Shown one piece after another: positions 41,082 to 54,196 of a stretch of 64,000 nt of DNA. Origin of the DNA: Rhizoclosmatium globosum (Eukaryota > Chytridiomycota > Chytridiomycetes > Chytridiales > Chytriomycetaceae); NCBI GenBank assembly GCA_002104985.1, contig MCGO01000160.1:1-64000 (forward strand). Reading direction: 5' to 3'. Numbering within the stretch: position 1 is the first letter of the stretch; each line of letters begins with the position of its first letter. The notes under the pieces were generated by a model. The model was not told the origin of the DNA. It was given only the letters and a program-made list of their open reading frames with translations, and ran no database searches. The position numbers were made by a program, and so were the translations under genes.

Positions 41082-43419
41082 AGAGTTGGGATTAATTGAG
41101 TTAAACACTGCTAGATGGGTCAGTTGTTGGTTCACTTGATGAAACAGGCTCAGACACACTTCTGGCTCAACTCAGAGTAGAAATGACTGCATTAGGACCA
41201 TACAAAGCTGTTTGCGTACTCAGATTGTCAGAATTTGGGGTTTGAATCAACTGGTGTTGTGGCAACACCACTTGATGAAACAGGCTCAGACACACTTCTG
41301 GCTGAACTCAGATTAGAAATGACTGCATTAGGAATATAAAAAGCTGTTTGCGTACTCTGATTGTCAGAATTTGAGGTTTGAATCAACTGGTGTTGTGGCA
41401 ACACCACTTGATGAAACAGGCTCAGACACACTTCTGGCTCAACTCAGAGTGGAAATGACTGCATTAGGACCAGGCAAAACTGTTTGCGTACTCAGATTGT
41501 CAGAATTTTAGGTTTGCATCAACTGGTGTTGTTGCAACACCACTTGATGAAACAGGCTCAGACACACTTCTGGCTCAACTCAGAGTAGAAATGACTGCAT
41601 TAGGACCATACAAAGCTGTTTGCGTACTCAGATTATCAGAATTTGGGGTTTGAATCAACTGGTGTTGTGGCAATTCCACTTGATGAAACAGGCTCAGATA
41701 CACTTCTGGCTCAACTCAGAGTAGAAATGACTGCATTAGGACCATACAAAGCTGTTTGCGTACTCAGATTGTCAGAATTTGGGGTTTGAATCAACTGGTG
41801 TTGTGGCAACACCACTTGATGAAACAGGCTCAGACACACTTCTGGCTCAACTCAGAGTAGAAATGACTGCATTAGGACCATACAAAAGTGTTCAACTGGT
41901 GTTGTGGCAACACCACTTGATGAAACAAGCTCAGACACACTTCTGGCTCAACTCAGAGTAGAAATGACTGCATTAGGACCAGACAAAGCTGTTTGCGTAC
42001 TCAGATTGTCAGAATTTGGGGTTTGAATCAACTGGAGTTGTCGCAATTCCACTTGATGAAACAGGCTCAGATACACTTCTGGCTCAACGCAGAGTAGAAA
42101 TGACTGCATTAGGACCATACAAAGCTGTTTGCGTACTCAGATTATCAGAATTTGGGGTTTGAATCAACTGGTGTTGTGGCAACACCACTTGATGAAACAG
42201 GCTCAGACACACTTCTGGCTCAACTCAGAGTAGAAATGACTACATTAGGACCAGGCAAAACTGTTTGCGTACTCAGATTGTCAGAATTTGGGGTTTGAAT
42301 CAACTGGTGTTGTGGCAACACCACTTGATAAATAAAGCTCAGACACACTTCTGGCTCAACTCAGAGTAGAAATGACTGCATTAGGAAGCAATTATGAGTC
42401 TTGATTAATTGAGTTAAACACTGCTAGATGGGTCAGTTGTTGGTTCACAATCTGAGTACGCAAACAGTTTTATATGGTCCTAATGCAGTTATTTCTACTC
42501 TGAGTTGAGCCAGAAGTGTGTCTGAGCCTGTTTCATCAAGTGGTGTTGCGACAACACCAGTTGATTCAAACCCCAAATTCTCAAAATCTGAGTATGCAAA
42601 TAGGTTTGTATGGTCCTAATACAGTCATTTCTACTCTGAGTTGAGCCTGAAGTGTGTCTCAGCCTGTTTTATCAAGTGGTGTTGCCACAACACCAGTTGT
42701 TTCAAACCCCAAATTCTGATAATCTGAGGATATGTTAACACTTTTGTATGGTCCTAATGCAGTCATTTCTACTCTGAGTTGAGCCAGAAGTGTGTCTGAG
42801 CCTGTTTCATCAAGTGAACCAACAACTGACCCATCTAGCAGTGTTTAACTCAATTAATCCCAACTCTTGGTTACAAACCTGTTTGTACACACAAAAAACT
42901 CATAATGGCTCTCAGCAGAGCTTAACGGATCCCAACAGACGAGATTCTAATTTTCAGAATTTCAACATTCTCTCAAGTAAATTGTTCCATTAAGCTCCAG
43001 TAAGACCAGATTTGGTATTGAGAGAACAAATGAGTAAGGTTTGTTGCCAAAAAGAAAAAGATTTGTGCTTTCTGGAGCAGCTACGTGGTGTTGATTTGGT
43101 GAACCAACAACTGACCCATCTAACAGTGTTTAACTCAATTAATCAAGACTCATAATTGCTTCCTAATGCAGTCATTTCTACTCTGAGTTCAGCCAGAAGT
43201 GTGTCTGAGCCTGTTTCATCAAGTGGTGTTGCCACAACACCAGTTGATTCAAACCTGAAATTCTGACAATCTGAGCACGCAAACAGTTTTGTATGGTCCT
43301 AACGCAGTCATTTCTACTCTGAGTTGAGCCAGAAGTGTGTCTGAGCCTGTTTCATCAAGTGAACCAACAACTGACCCATCTAGCAGTGTTTAACTCAATT
43401 AATCCCAACTCTGTCAAAG
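41075..43419. mobile_element. Foldback-like element with 61-bp perfect terminal inverted repeats
   Basis: The ends 41075-41135 and 43359-43419 are perfect inverted repeats of 61 bp (CTTTGACAGAGTTGGG...). The arms continue inward at high identity as tandem 136-bp units, forward from ~41136 to ~42390 and reversed from ~42450 to ~43358. Each unit contains the hairpin TGGTGTTGTGGCAACACCA. Additional end-like copies lie inside (~42397-42450, ~42815-42868, ~43097-43160), and a ~230-bp unique core lies at 42869-43096. No transposase is encoded. Long arms of internal tandem repeats are the hallmark of foldback elements. No clear target duplication is seen. Confidence 0.75.
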
Positions 43420-43980
43420 GCTTAGGCCAGGCTACCCATTTGAATTAGTCAACTCAACACTTCATCTTCAACAACACACTCAGCCAGCTTTCCCCACTCA
43501 TCTAATTCACGCTAATCAGATATCAAACAATTATTTATTTGGATTCCATTGTATTTAATCCAATTATCATTGTCTCCTTTGAATAATAGTCTGTTGTTTG
43601 AAACTGCTACCAACTATTTTGGAATAGGAGCCTCTTCTGATCAGTTATTATCTATTTTTGTTTTTGTGTTAACTATTTTATTCCATTAGTAGAGATTTTT
43701 AAGCTTTAAGCTATCTGGGAACTGTAATTATTTGGGATATGATGTTGTTACATTCTATTCGGCTTTACTTCTGAGCCTGTTTATTTGAAAGCGCCCCATG
43801 TTGCGACTGATATAAATAAGTACAAATTAAAAATTGTGTAAAAGCTGAGGATGGCATCTTGTTCTGGGGACCTTCTAGAAAATTGCATTTTTCAAGCTGA
43901 TCTTCTTTCATACACCAGCCATTAAATCAGCGGTAACAATACGCACTTTCCTTACGTCCAAATGTCCTATAGTTAGCATG
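43415..43980 (+). repeat. ~570-bp flank repeat, copy B
   Basis: Near-identical to 39607-40190, lacking the 15 bp TTAGGTCCAGGTTTC-like stretch. It joins the right end of the foldback-like element through shared AAGGCTTAGGCC and leads into the long tandem array. Confidence 0.9.
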
Positions 43981-46900
43981 CTGCAATAAGCCATATTTGT
44001 ACTTTGACGCCTTCAAAGAGCCTTGTTACAAACTTTTCATTCATTTAGCATGCTGCAATAAGCCATATTTGTACTTTGACACCTTCAAAGAGCCTTGTTT
44101 CAATATCCTGTGTTGTGGCTCAAATTTGTACCTCAAGATTCCATACCAACAGGAGGAAGTGCTGGCACAAACCAACAAACTCTTCATTCATTTAGCATGC
44201 TGCAATAAGCCATATTTGTACTTTGACACCTTAAAAGAGCCTTGTTTCAATATCCTGTGTTGTGGCTCAAATTTGTGCCTCAAGATTCCATACCAACAGG
44301 AGGAAGTGCTGGCACAAACCAACAAACTCTTCATTCATTTAGCATGCTGCAATAAGCCATATTTGTACTTTGACACCTTAAAAGAGCCTTGTTTCAATAT
44401 CCTGTGTTGTGGCTCAAATTTGTGCCTCAAGATTCCATACCAACAGGAGGAAGTGCTGGCACAAACCAACAAACTCTTCATTCATTTAGCATGCTGCAAT
44501 AAGCCATATTTGTACTTTGACGCCTTCAAAGAGCCTTGTTTCAATATCCTGTGTTGTGGCTCAAATTTGTGCCTCAAGATTCCATACCAACAGGAGGAAG
44601 TGCTGGCACAAACCAACAAACTCTTCATTCATTTAGCATGCTGCAATAAGCCATATTTGTACTTTGACGCCTTCAAAGAGCCTTGTTTCAATATCCTGTG
44701 TTGTGGCTCAAATTTGTGCCTCAAGATTCCATACCAGCAGGAGGAAGTGCTGGCCCAAACCAACAAACTTTTCATTCATTTAGCATGCTGCAATAAGCCA
44801 TATTTGTACTTTGACACCTTAAAAGAGCCTTGTTTCAATATCCTGTGTTGTGGCTCAAATTTGTGCCTCAAGATTCCATACCAGCAGGAGGAAGTGCTGG
44901 CCAAAACCAACAAACTTTTCATTCATTTAGCATGCTGCAATAAGCCATATTTGTACTTTGACGCCTTCAAAGAGCCTTGTTTCAATATCCTGTGTTGTGG
45001 CTCAAATTTGTGCCTCAAGATTCCATACCAACAGGAGGAAGTGCTGGCACAAACCAACAAACTCTTCATTCATTTAGCATGCTGCAATAAGCCATATTTG
45101 TACTTTGACACCTTAAAAGAGCCTTGTTTCAATATCCTGTGTTGTGGCTCAAATTTGTGCCTCAAGATTCCATACCAACAGGAGGAAGTGCTGGCCCAAA
45201 CCAACAAACTTTTCATTCATTTAGCATGCTGCAATAAGCCATATTTGTACTTTGACACCTTAAAAGAGCCTTGTTTCAATATCCTGTGTTGTGGCTCAAA
45301 TTTGTGCCTCAAGATTCCATACCAGCAGGAGGAAGTGCTGGCCAAAACCAACAAACTTTTCATTCATTTAGCATGCTGCAATAAGCCATATTTGTACTTT
45401 GACGCCTTCAAAGAGCCTTGTTTCAATATCCTGTGTTGTGGCTCAAATTTGTGCCTCAAGATTCCATACCAACAGGAGGAAGTGCTGGCACAAACCAACA
45501 AACTCTTCATTCATTTAGCATGCTGCAATAAGCCATATTTGTACTTTGACACCTTAAAAGAGCCTTGTTTCAATATCCTGTGTTGTGGCTCAAATTTGTG
45601 CCTCAAGATTCCATACCAACAGGAGGAAGTGCTGGCACAAACCAACAAACTCTTCATTCATTTAGCATGCTGCAATAAGCCATATTTGTACTTTGACGCC
45701 TTCAAAGAGCCTTGTTTCAATATCCTGTGTTGTGGCTCAAATTTGTGCCTCAAGATTCCATACCAGCAGGAGGAAGTGCTGGCACAAACCAACAAACTCT
45801 TCATTCATTTAGCATGCTGCAATAAGCCATATTTGTACTTTGACACCTTAAAAGAGCCTTGTTTCAATATCCTGTGTTGTGGCTCAAATTTGTGCCTCAA
45901 GATTCCATACCAACAGGAGGAAGTGCTGGCACAAACCAACAAACTCTTCATTCATTTAGCATGCTGCAATAAGCCATATTTGTACTTTGACGCCTTCAAA
46001 GAGCCTTGTTTCAATATCCTGTGTTGTGGTACAAATTTGTGCCTCAAGATTCCATACCAGCAGGAGGAAGTGCTGGCACAAACCAAAAACTTTTCATTCA
46101 TTTAGCATGCTGCAATAAGCCATATTTGTACTTTGAGGCCTTAAAAGAGCCTTGTTTCAATATCCTGTGTTGTGGTACAAATTTGTGCCTCAAGATTCCA
46201 TACCAGCAGGAGGAAGTGCTGGCCAAAACCAACAAACTTTTCATTCATTTAGCATGCTGCAATAAGCCATATTTGTACTTTGACGCCTTCAAAGAGCCTT
46301 GTTTCAATATCCTGTGTTGTGGCTCAAATTTGTGCCTCAAGATTCCATACCAACAGGAGGAAGTGCTGGCACAAACCAACAAACTCTTCATTCATTTAGC
46401 ATGCTGCAATAAGCCATATTTGTACTTTGACACCTTAAAAGAGCCTTGTTTCAATATCCTGTGTTGTGGCTCAAATTTGTGCCTCAAGATTCCATACCAG
46501 CAGGAGGAAGTGCTGGCCCAAACCAACAAACTTTTCATTCATTTAGCATGCTGCAATAAGCCATATTTGTACTTTGAGGCCTTCAAAGAGCCTTGTTTCA
46601 ATATCCTCTGTTGTGGCTCAAATTTGTGCCTCAAGATTCCATACCAGCAGGAGGAAGTGCTGGCCCAAACCAAAAACTTTTCATTCATTTAGCATGCTGC
46701 AATAAGCCATATTTGTACTTTGAGGCCTTAAAGAGCCTTGTTTCAATATCCTGTGTTGTGGCTCAAATTTGTGCCTCAAGATTCCATACCAGCAGGAGGA
46801 AGTGCTGGCCCAAACCAACAAACTTTTCATTCATTTAGCATGCTGCAATAAGCCATATTTGTACTTTGAGGCCTTCAAAGAGCCTTGTTTCAATATCCTG

Positions 46901-49900
46901 TGTTGTGGCTCAAATTTGTGCCTCAAGATTCCATACAAGCAGGAGGAAGTGCTGGCCCAAACCAAAAACTTTTCATTCATTTAGCATGCTGCAATAAGCC
47001 ATATTTGTACTTTGACGCCTTCAAAGAGCCTTGTTTCAATATCCTGTGTTGTGGCACAAATTTGTGCCTCAAGATTCCATACCAGCAGGAGGAAGTGCTG
47101 GCCAAACCAACAAACTTTTCATTCATTTAGCATGCTGCAATAAGCCATATTTGTACTTTGAGGCCTTCAAAGAGCCTTGTTTCAATATCCTCTGTTGTGG
47201 CTCAAATTTGTGCCTCAAGATTCCATACCAGCAGGAGGAAGTGCTGGCCAAAACCAACAAACTTTTCATTCATTTAGCATGCTGCAATAAGCCATATTTG
47301 TACTTTGAGGCCTTCAAAGAGCCTTGTTTCAATATCCTCTGTTGTGGCTCAAATTTGTGCCTCAAGATTCCATACCAGCAGGAGGAAGTGCTGGCCCAAA
47401 CCAACAAACTTTTCATTCATTTAGCATGCTGCAATAAGCCATATTTGTACTTTGACGCCTTCAAAGAGCCTTGTTTCAATATCCTGTGTTGTGGCTCAAA
47501 TTTGTGCCTCAAGATTCCATACCAGCAGGAGGAAGTGCTGGCCCAAACCAACAAACTTTTCATTCATTTAGCATGCTGCAATAAGCCATATTTGTACTTT
47601 GAGGCCTTCAAAGAGCCTTGTTTCAATATCCTGTGTTGTGGCTCAAATTTGTGCCTCAAGATTCCATACCAACAGGAGGAAGTGCTGGCACAAACCAACA
47701 AACTCTTCATTCATTTAGCATGCTGCAATAAGCCATATTTGTACTTTGAGGCCTTCAAAGAGCCTTGTTTCAATATCCTCTGTTGTGGCTCAAATTTGTG
47801 CCTCAAGATTCCATACCAGCAGGAGGAAGTGCTGGCCCAAACCAAAAACTTTTCATTCATTTAGCATGCTGCAATAAGCCATATTTGTACTTTGAGGCCT
47901 TCAAAGAGCCTTGTTTCAATATCCTCTGTTGTGGCTCAAATTTGTGCCTCAAGATTCCATACAAGCAGGAGGAAGTGCTGGCCCAAACCAACAAACTTTT
48001 CATTCATTTAGCATGCTGCAATAAGCCATATTTGTACTTTGAGGCCTTCAAAGAGCCTTGTTTCAATATCCTGTGTTGTGGCTCAAATTTGTGCCTCAAG
48101 ATTCCATACCAGCAGGAGGAAGTGCTGGCCCAAACCAAAAACTTTTCATTCATTTAGCATGCTGCAATAAGCCATATTTGTACTTTGAGGCCTTCAAAGA
48201 GCCTTGTTTCAATATCCTCTGTTGTGGCTCAAATTTGTGCCTCAAGATTCCATACCAGCAGGAGGAAGTGCTGGCCCAAACCAACAAACTTTTCATTCAT
48301 TTAGCATGCTGCAATAAGCCATATTTGTACTTTACGCCTTCAAAGAGCCTTGTTTCAATATCCTGTGTTGTGGCTCAAATTTGTGCCTCAAGATTCCATA
48401 CAAGCAGGAGGAAGTGCTGGCCCAAACCAACAAACTTTTCATTCATTTAGCATGCTGCAATAAGCCATATTTGTACTTTGAGGCCTTCAAAGAGCCTTGT
48501 TTCAATATCCTCTGTTGTGGCTCAAATTTGTGCCTCAAGATTCCATACCAGCAGGAGGAAGTGCTGGCCCAAACCAAAAACTTTTCATTCATTTAGCATG
48601 CTGCAATAAGCCATATTTGTACTTTGAGGCCTTCAAAGAGCCTTGTTTCAATATCCTCTGTTGTGGCTCAAATTTGTGCCTCAAGATTCCATACCAGCAG
48701 GAGGAAGTGCTGGCCCAAACCAAAAACTTTTCATTCATTTAGCATGCTGCAATAAGCCATATTTGTACTTTGAGGCCTTCAAAGAGCCTTGTTTCAATAT
48801 CCTCTGTTGTGGCTCAAATTTGTGCCTCAAGATTCCATACCAGCAGGAGGAAGTGCTGGCCCAAACCAAAAACTTTTCATTCATTTAGCATGCTGCAATA
48901 AGCCATATTTGTACTTTGACGCCTTCAAAGAGCCTTGTTTCAATATCCTGTGTTGTGGCTCAAATTTGTGCCTCAAGATTCCATACCAGCAGGAGGAAGT
49001 GCTGGCCCAAACCAAAACTTTTCATTCATTTAGCATGCTGCAATAAGCCATATTTGTACTTTGAGGCCTTCAAAGAGCCTTGTTTCAATATCCTCTGTTG
49101 TGGCTCAAATTTGTGCCTCAAGATTCCATACCAGCAGGAGGAAGTGCTGGCCCAAACCAAAAACTTTTCATTCATTTAGCATGCTGCAATAAGCCATATT
49201 TGTACTTTGAGGCCTTCAAAGAGCCTTGTTTCAATATCCTCTGTTGTGGCTCAAATTTGTGCCTCAAGATTCCATACCAGCAGGAGGAAGTGCTGGCCCA
49301 AACCAAAAACTTTCATTCATTTAGCATGCTGCAATAAGCCATATTTGTACTTTGAGGCCTTCAAAGAGCCTTGTTTCAATATCCTCTGTTGTGGCTCAAA
49401 TTTGTGCCTCAAGATTCCATACCAGCAGGAGGAAGTGCTGGCCCAAACCAAAAACTTTTCATTCATTTAGCATGCTGCAATAAGCCATATTTGTACTTTG
49501 AGGCCTTCAAAGAGCCTTGTTTCAATATCCTCTGTTGTGGCTCAAATTTGTGCCTCAAGATTCCATACCAAGCAGGAGGAAGTGCTGGCCCAAACCAAAA
49601 ACTTTTCATTCATTTAGCATGCTGCAATAAGCCATATTTGTACTTTGACGCCTTCAAAGAGCCTTGTTTCAATATCCTGTGTTGTGGCTCAAATTTGTGC
49701 CTCAAGATTCCATACCAGCAGGAGGAAGTGCTGGCCCAAACCAACAAACTTTTCATTCATTTAGCATGCTGCAATAAGCCATATTTGTACTTTGAGGCCT
49801 TCAAAGAGCCTTGTTTCAATATCCTGTGTTGTGGCTCAAATTTGTGCCTCAAGATTCCATACCAACAGGAGGAAGTGCTGGCCCAAACCAACAAACTTTC

Positions 49901-52900
49901 ATTCATTTAGCATGCTGCAATAAGCCATATTTGTACTTTGAGGCCTTCAAAGAGCCTTGTTTCAATATCCTCTGTTGTGGCTCAAATTTGTGCCTCAAGA
50001 TTCCATACCAGCAGGAGGAAGTGCTGGCCCAAACCAAAAACTTTTCATTCATTTAGCATGCTGCAATAAGCCATATTTGTACTTTGAGGCCTTCAAAGAG
50101 CCTTGTTTCAATATCCTGTGTTGTGGCTCAAATTTGTGCCTCAAGATTCCATACCAAGCAGGAGGAAGTGCTGGCCCAAACCAACAAACTTTTCATTCAT
50201 TTAGCATGCTGCAATAAGCCATATTTGTACTTTGAGGCCTTCAAAGAGCCTTGTTTCAATATCCTGTGTTGTGGCTCAAATTTGTGCCTCAAGATTCCAT
50301 ACCAGCAGGAGGAAGTGCTGGCCCAAACCAAAAACTTTCATTCATTTAGCATGCTGCAATAAGCCATATTTGTACTTTGAGGCCTTCAAAGAGCCTTGTT
50401 TCAATATCCTGTGTTGTGGCTCAAATTTGTGCCTCAAGATTCCATACCAGCAGGAGGAAGTGCTGGCCAAACCAACAAACTTTCATTCATTTAGCATGCT
50501 GCAATAAGCCATATTTGTACTTTGAGCCTTCAAAGAGCCTTGTTTCAATATCCTGTGTTGTGGCTCAAATTTGTGCCTCAAGATTCCATACCAGCAGGAG
50601 GAAGTGCTGGCCCAAACCAACAAACTTTTCATTCATTTAGCATGCTGCAATAAGCCATATTTGTACTTTGAGGCCTTCAAAGAGCCTTGTTTCAATATCC
50701 TGTGTTGTGGCTCAAATTTGTGCCTCAAGATTCCATACCAGCAGGAGGAAGTGCTGGCCCAAACCAACAAACTTTTCATTCATTTAGCATGCTGCATAAG
50801 CCATATTTGTACTTTGAGGCCTTCAAAGAGCCTTGTTTCAATATCCTGTGTTGTGGCTCAAATTTGTGCCTCAAGATTCCATACCAGCAGGAGGAAGTGC
50901 TGGCCCAAACCAACAAACTTTTCATTCATTTAGCATGCTGCAATAAGCCATATTTGTACTTTGAGCCTTCAAAGAGCCTTGTTTCAATATCCTGTGTTGT
51001 GGCTCAAATTTGTGCCTCAAGATTCCATACCAACAGGAGGAAGTGCTGGCCCAAACCAAAAACTTTTCATTCATTTAGCATGCTGCAATAAGCCATCTTT
51101 GTACTTTGAGGCCTTCAAAGAGCCTTGTTTCAATATCCTCTGTTGTGGCTCAAATTTGTGCCTCAAGATTCCATACCAGCAGGAGGAAGTGCTGGCCCAA
51201 ACCAAAAACTCTTCATTCATTTAGCATGCTGCAATAAGCCATATTTGTACTTTGAGGCCTTCAAAGAGCCTTGTTTCAATATCCTGTGTTGTGGCTCAAA
51301 TTTGTGCCTCAAGATTCCATACCAGCAGGAGGAAGTGCTGGCCAAACCAACAAACTTTTCATTCATTTAGCATGCTGCAGTAAGCCATATTTGTACTTTG
51401 ATGCCTTCAAAGAGCCTTGTTTCAATATCCTGTGTTGTGGCTCAAATTTGTGCCTCAAGATTCCATACAAGCAGGAGGAAGTGCTGGCCCAAACCAACAA
51501 ACTTTTCATTCATTTAGCATGCTGCAATAAGCCATATTTGTACTTTGAGGCCTTCAAAGAGCCTTGTTTCAATATCCTCTGTTGTGGCAAGTATTTGAGG
51601 CTCAAAGGCCTTGTTTCAATATCCTCTGTTGTGGCTCAAATTTGTGCCTCAAGATTCCATACCAGCAGGAGGAAGTGCTGGCCCAAACCAAAAACTCTTC
51701 ATTCATTTAGCATGCTGCAATAAGCCATATTTGTACTTTGAGGCCTTCAAAGAGCCTTGTTTCAATATCCTGTGTTGTGGCTCAAATTTGTGCCTCAAGA
51801 TTCCATACCAGCAGGAGGAAGTGCTGGCCAAAACCAACAAACTTTTCATTCATTTAGCCTGCTGCAATAAGCCATATTTGTACTTTGAGGCCTTCAAAGA
51901 GCCTTGTTTCAATATCCTGTGTTGTGGCTCAAATTTGTGCCTCAAGATTCCATACCAGCAGGAGGAAGTGCTGGCCCAAACCAAAAACTCTTCATTCATT
52001 TAGCATGCTGCAATAAGCCATATTTGTACTTTGAGGCCTTCAAAGAGCCTTGTTTCAATATCCTGTGTTGTGGCTCAAATTTGTGCCTCAAGATTCCATA
52101 CCAGCAGGAGGAAGTGCTGGCCCAAACCAAAAACTCTTCATTCATTTAGCATGCTGCAATAAGCCATATTTGTACTTTGAGGCCTTCAAAGAGCCTTGTT
52201 TCAATATCCTGTGTTGTGGCTCAAATTTGTGCCTCAAGATTCCATACCAACAGGAGGAAGTGCTGGCACAAACCAACAAACTCTTCATTCATTTAGCCTG
52301 CTGCAATAAGCCATATTTGTACTTTGAGGCCTTCAAAGAGCCTTGTTTCAATATCCTGTGTTGTGGCTCAAATTTGTGCCTCAAGATTCCATACCAGCAG
52401 GAGGAAGTGCTGGCCCAAACCAAAAACTTTTCATTCATTTAGCATGCTGCAATAAGCCATTATTGTACTTTGAGGCCTTCAAAGAGCCTTGTTTCAATAT
52501 CCTGTGTTGTGGCTCAAATTTGTGCCTCAAGATTCCATACCAGCAGGAGGAAGTGCTGGCCCAAACCAACAAACTTTTCATTCATTTAGCATGCTGCAAT
52601 AAGCCATATTTGTACTTTGAGGCCTTCAAAGAGCCTTGTTTCAATATCCTGTGTTGTGGCTCAAATTTGTGCCTCAAGATTCCATACCAACAGGAGGAAG
52701 TGCTGGCACAAACCAACAAACTCTTCATTCATTTAGCCTGCTGCAATAAGCCATATTTGTACTTTGAGGCCTTCAAAGAGCCTTGTTTCAATATCCTGTG
52801 TTGTGGCTCAAATTTGTGCCTCAAGATTCCATACCAGCAGGAGGAAGTGCTGGCCCAAACCAAAAACTTTTCATTCATTTAGCATGCTGCAATAAGCCAT

Positions 52901-53515
52901 ATTTGTACTTTGAGGCCTTCAAAGAGCCTTGTTTCAATATCCTGTGTTGTGGCTCAAATTTGTGCCTCAAGATTCCATACCAGCAGGAGGAAGTGCTGGC
53001 CCAAACCAACAAACTTTTCATTCATTTAGCATGCTGCAATAAGCCATCTTTGTACTTTGACACCTTAAAAGAGCCTTGTTTCAATATCCTGTGTTGTGGC
53101 TCAAATTTGTGCCTCAAGATTCCATACCAACAGGAGGAAGTGCTGGCACAAACCAACAAACTCTTCATTCATTTAGCATGCTGCAATAAGCCATATTTGT
53201 ACTTTGACGCCTTCAAAGAGCCTTGTTTCAATATCCTGTGTTGTGGTTCAAGATTCCATACCAGCAGGAGGAAGTGCTGGCCCAAACCAACAAACTTTTC
53301 ATTCACTTAGCATGCTGCAATAAGCCATATTTGTACTTTGAGGCCTTCAAAGAGCCTTGTTTCAATATCCTGTGTTGTGGCACAAATTTGTGCCTCAAGA
53401 TTCCATACCAGCAGGAGGAAGTGCTGGCCCAAACCAACAAACTTTTCATTCATTTAGCATGCTGCAATAAGCCATATTTGTACTTTGAGGTCTTCAAAGA
53501 GCCTTGTTTCAATAT
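43981..53515 (+). repeat. 146/147-bp tandem repeat, long array (~65 units)
   Basis: About 65 head-to-tail units. The 147-bp form (49 codons) is open in one frame; fourteen in-frame units give a 702-residue open stretch at 43997-46105 (unit LFIHLACCNKPYLYFDAFK onward). Many later units are 146 bp because ACCAACAAAC is ACCAAAAAC, which brings TAG of CATTTAGC into frame. Variant sites fall in patches (GACACCTTAAAAG, GAGGCCTTCAAAG; CTG/CTC; CAG/CAA), giving local higher-order similarity typical of unequal exchange. No promoter, ATG context or domain supports a protein; satellite DNA is the simplest reading. Confidence 0.95.
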
Positions 53516-53803
53516 CTCCTGAAGCACTTTATGGATGACATTCTTGAAAATATTGCAGATTACCACGTTAGGAGCAAAATTGAACATTATTTCAAGGACT
53601 GGCTGTGCACAGTGCTTGAGTCATTGTTCCCTGAATTCATATTGAACAAACCTTTGTTGGTTGACTCTGAACAAACTGCTGTCCAAGCGGAACATCTTGA
53701 AAATATTCAAGTGGTGAATGTAACTGAAAGCCAGCTTAAACTGTTGGAAATCAGGAATGAATCTCATGGTGTCTTTGAGAACTATTTAAAGGAAAGCTAC
53801 TAA
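53504..53803 (+). pseudogene. Open fragment at the right edge of the array, unknown
   Basis: Directly after the last repeat unit, FMDDILENIADYHVRSKIEH onward is open for about 93 residues to a stop at 53803, with the last ATG-like start in array sequence. The composition looks protein-like (acidic, helical). I do not recognise it. It may be the 3' end of a gene invaded by the array, or part of an element carrying it. Confidence 0.35.
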
Positions 53804-54196
53804 AAGTAAGGGAAAGATTCCATGAAAAGGTGCTAAATATGCTTGTTAGAATCACTCAAGATGTTGTTCACTTTTTTCCAGCTCTGACGTTGAATGAAAA
53901 GGAAAAGATTTGGAAGGGATGAACAATTACGAGAAGTTGCACCCTCGTGAGGAAAATGAAAAGTACGGTAGTACGGTATAAAGGATTGGTTACGTACTGA
54001 GGTGATGAGAATATTTCCAAAGGCATGTTTGGACAAGCCAAGTGGTTGAATTAATTGGTTTCTTATATAATGTATCTGATAAATAATTTATCCGCATTTC
54101 TACCTTATCCAAAAAGCCTAAAAACACAAAAGTAACACAAAAACAAACAAAACGAACTTATCCATTACGTTCAAATCAAACACTTTGTCACCCCAT
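53804..54196. other. Intergenic, no gene recognised
   Basis: AT-rich spacer downstream of RCC1 (converging side). No ORF, repeat or RNA was recognised. Confidence 0.5.

Noticed and set aside
41075..43419. hAT transposon
   Set aside because: Ends contain CAGAG...CTCTG, but the flanking 8-mers differ and no transposase is present.
43997..46105. A genuine 702-residue Cys-rich protein gene
   Set aside because: It is a tandem array read in one frame; later units break the frame by one base and no promoter or domain is seen. Kept as a finding, not a CDS.
40191..53515. CRISPR array
   Set aside because: Whole 146/147-bp units repeat without unique spacers, in a eukaryotic genome with intron-bearing genes.
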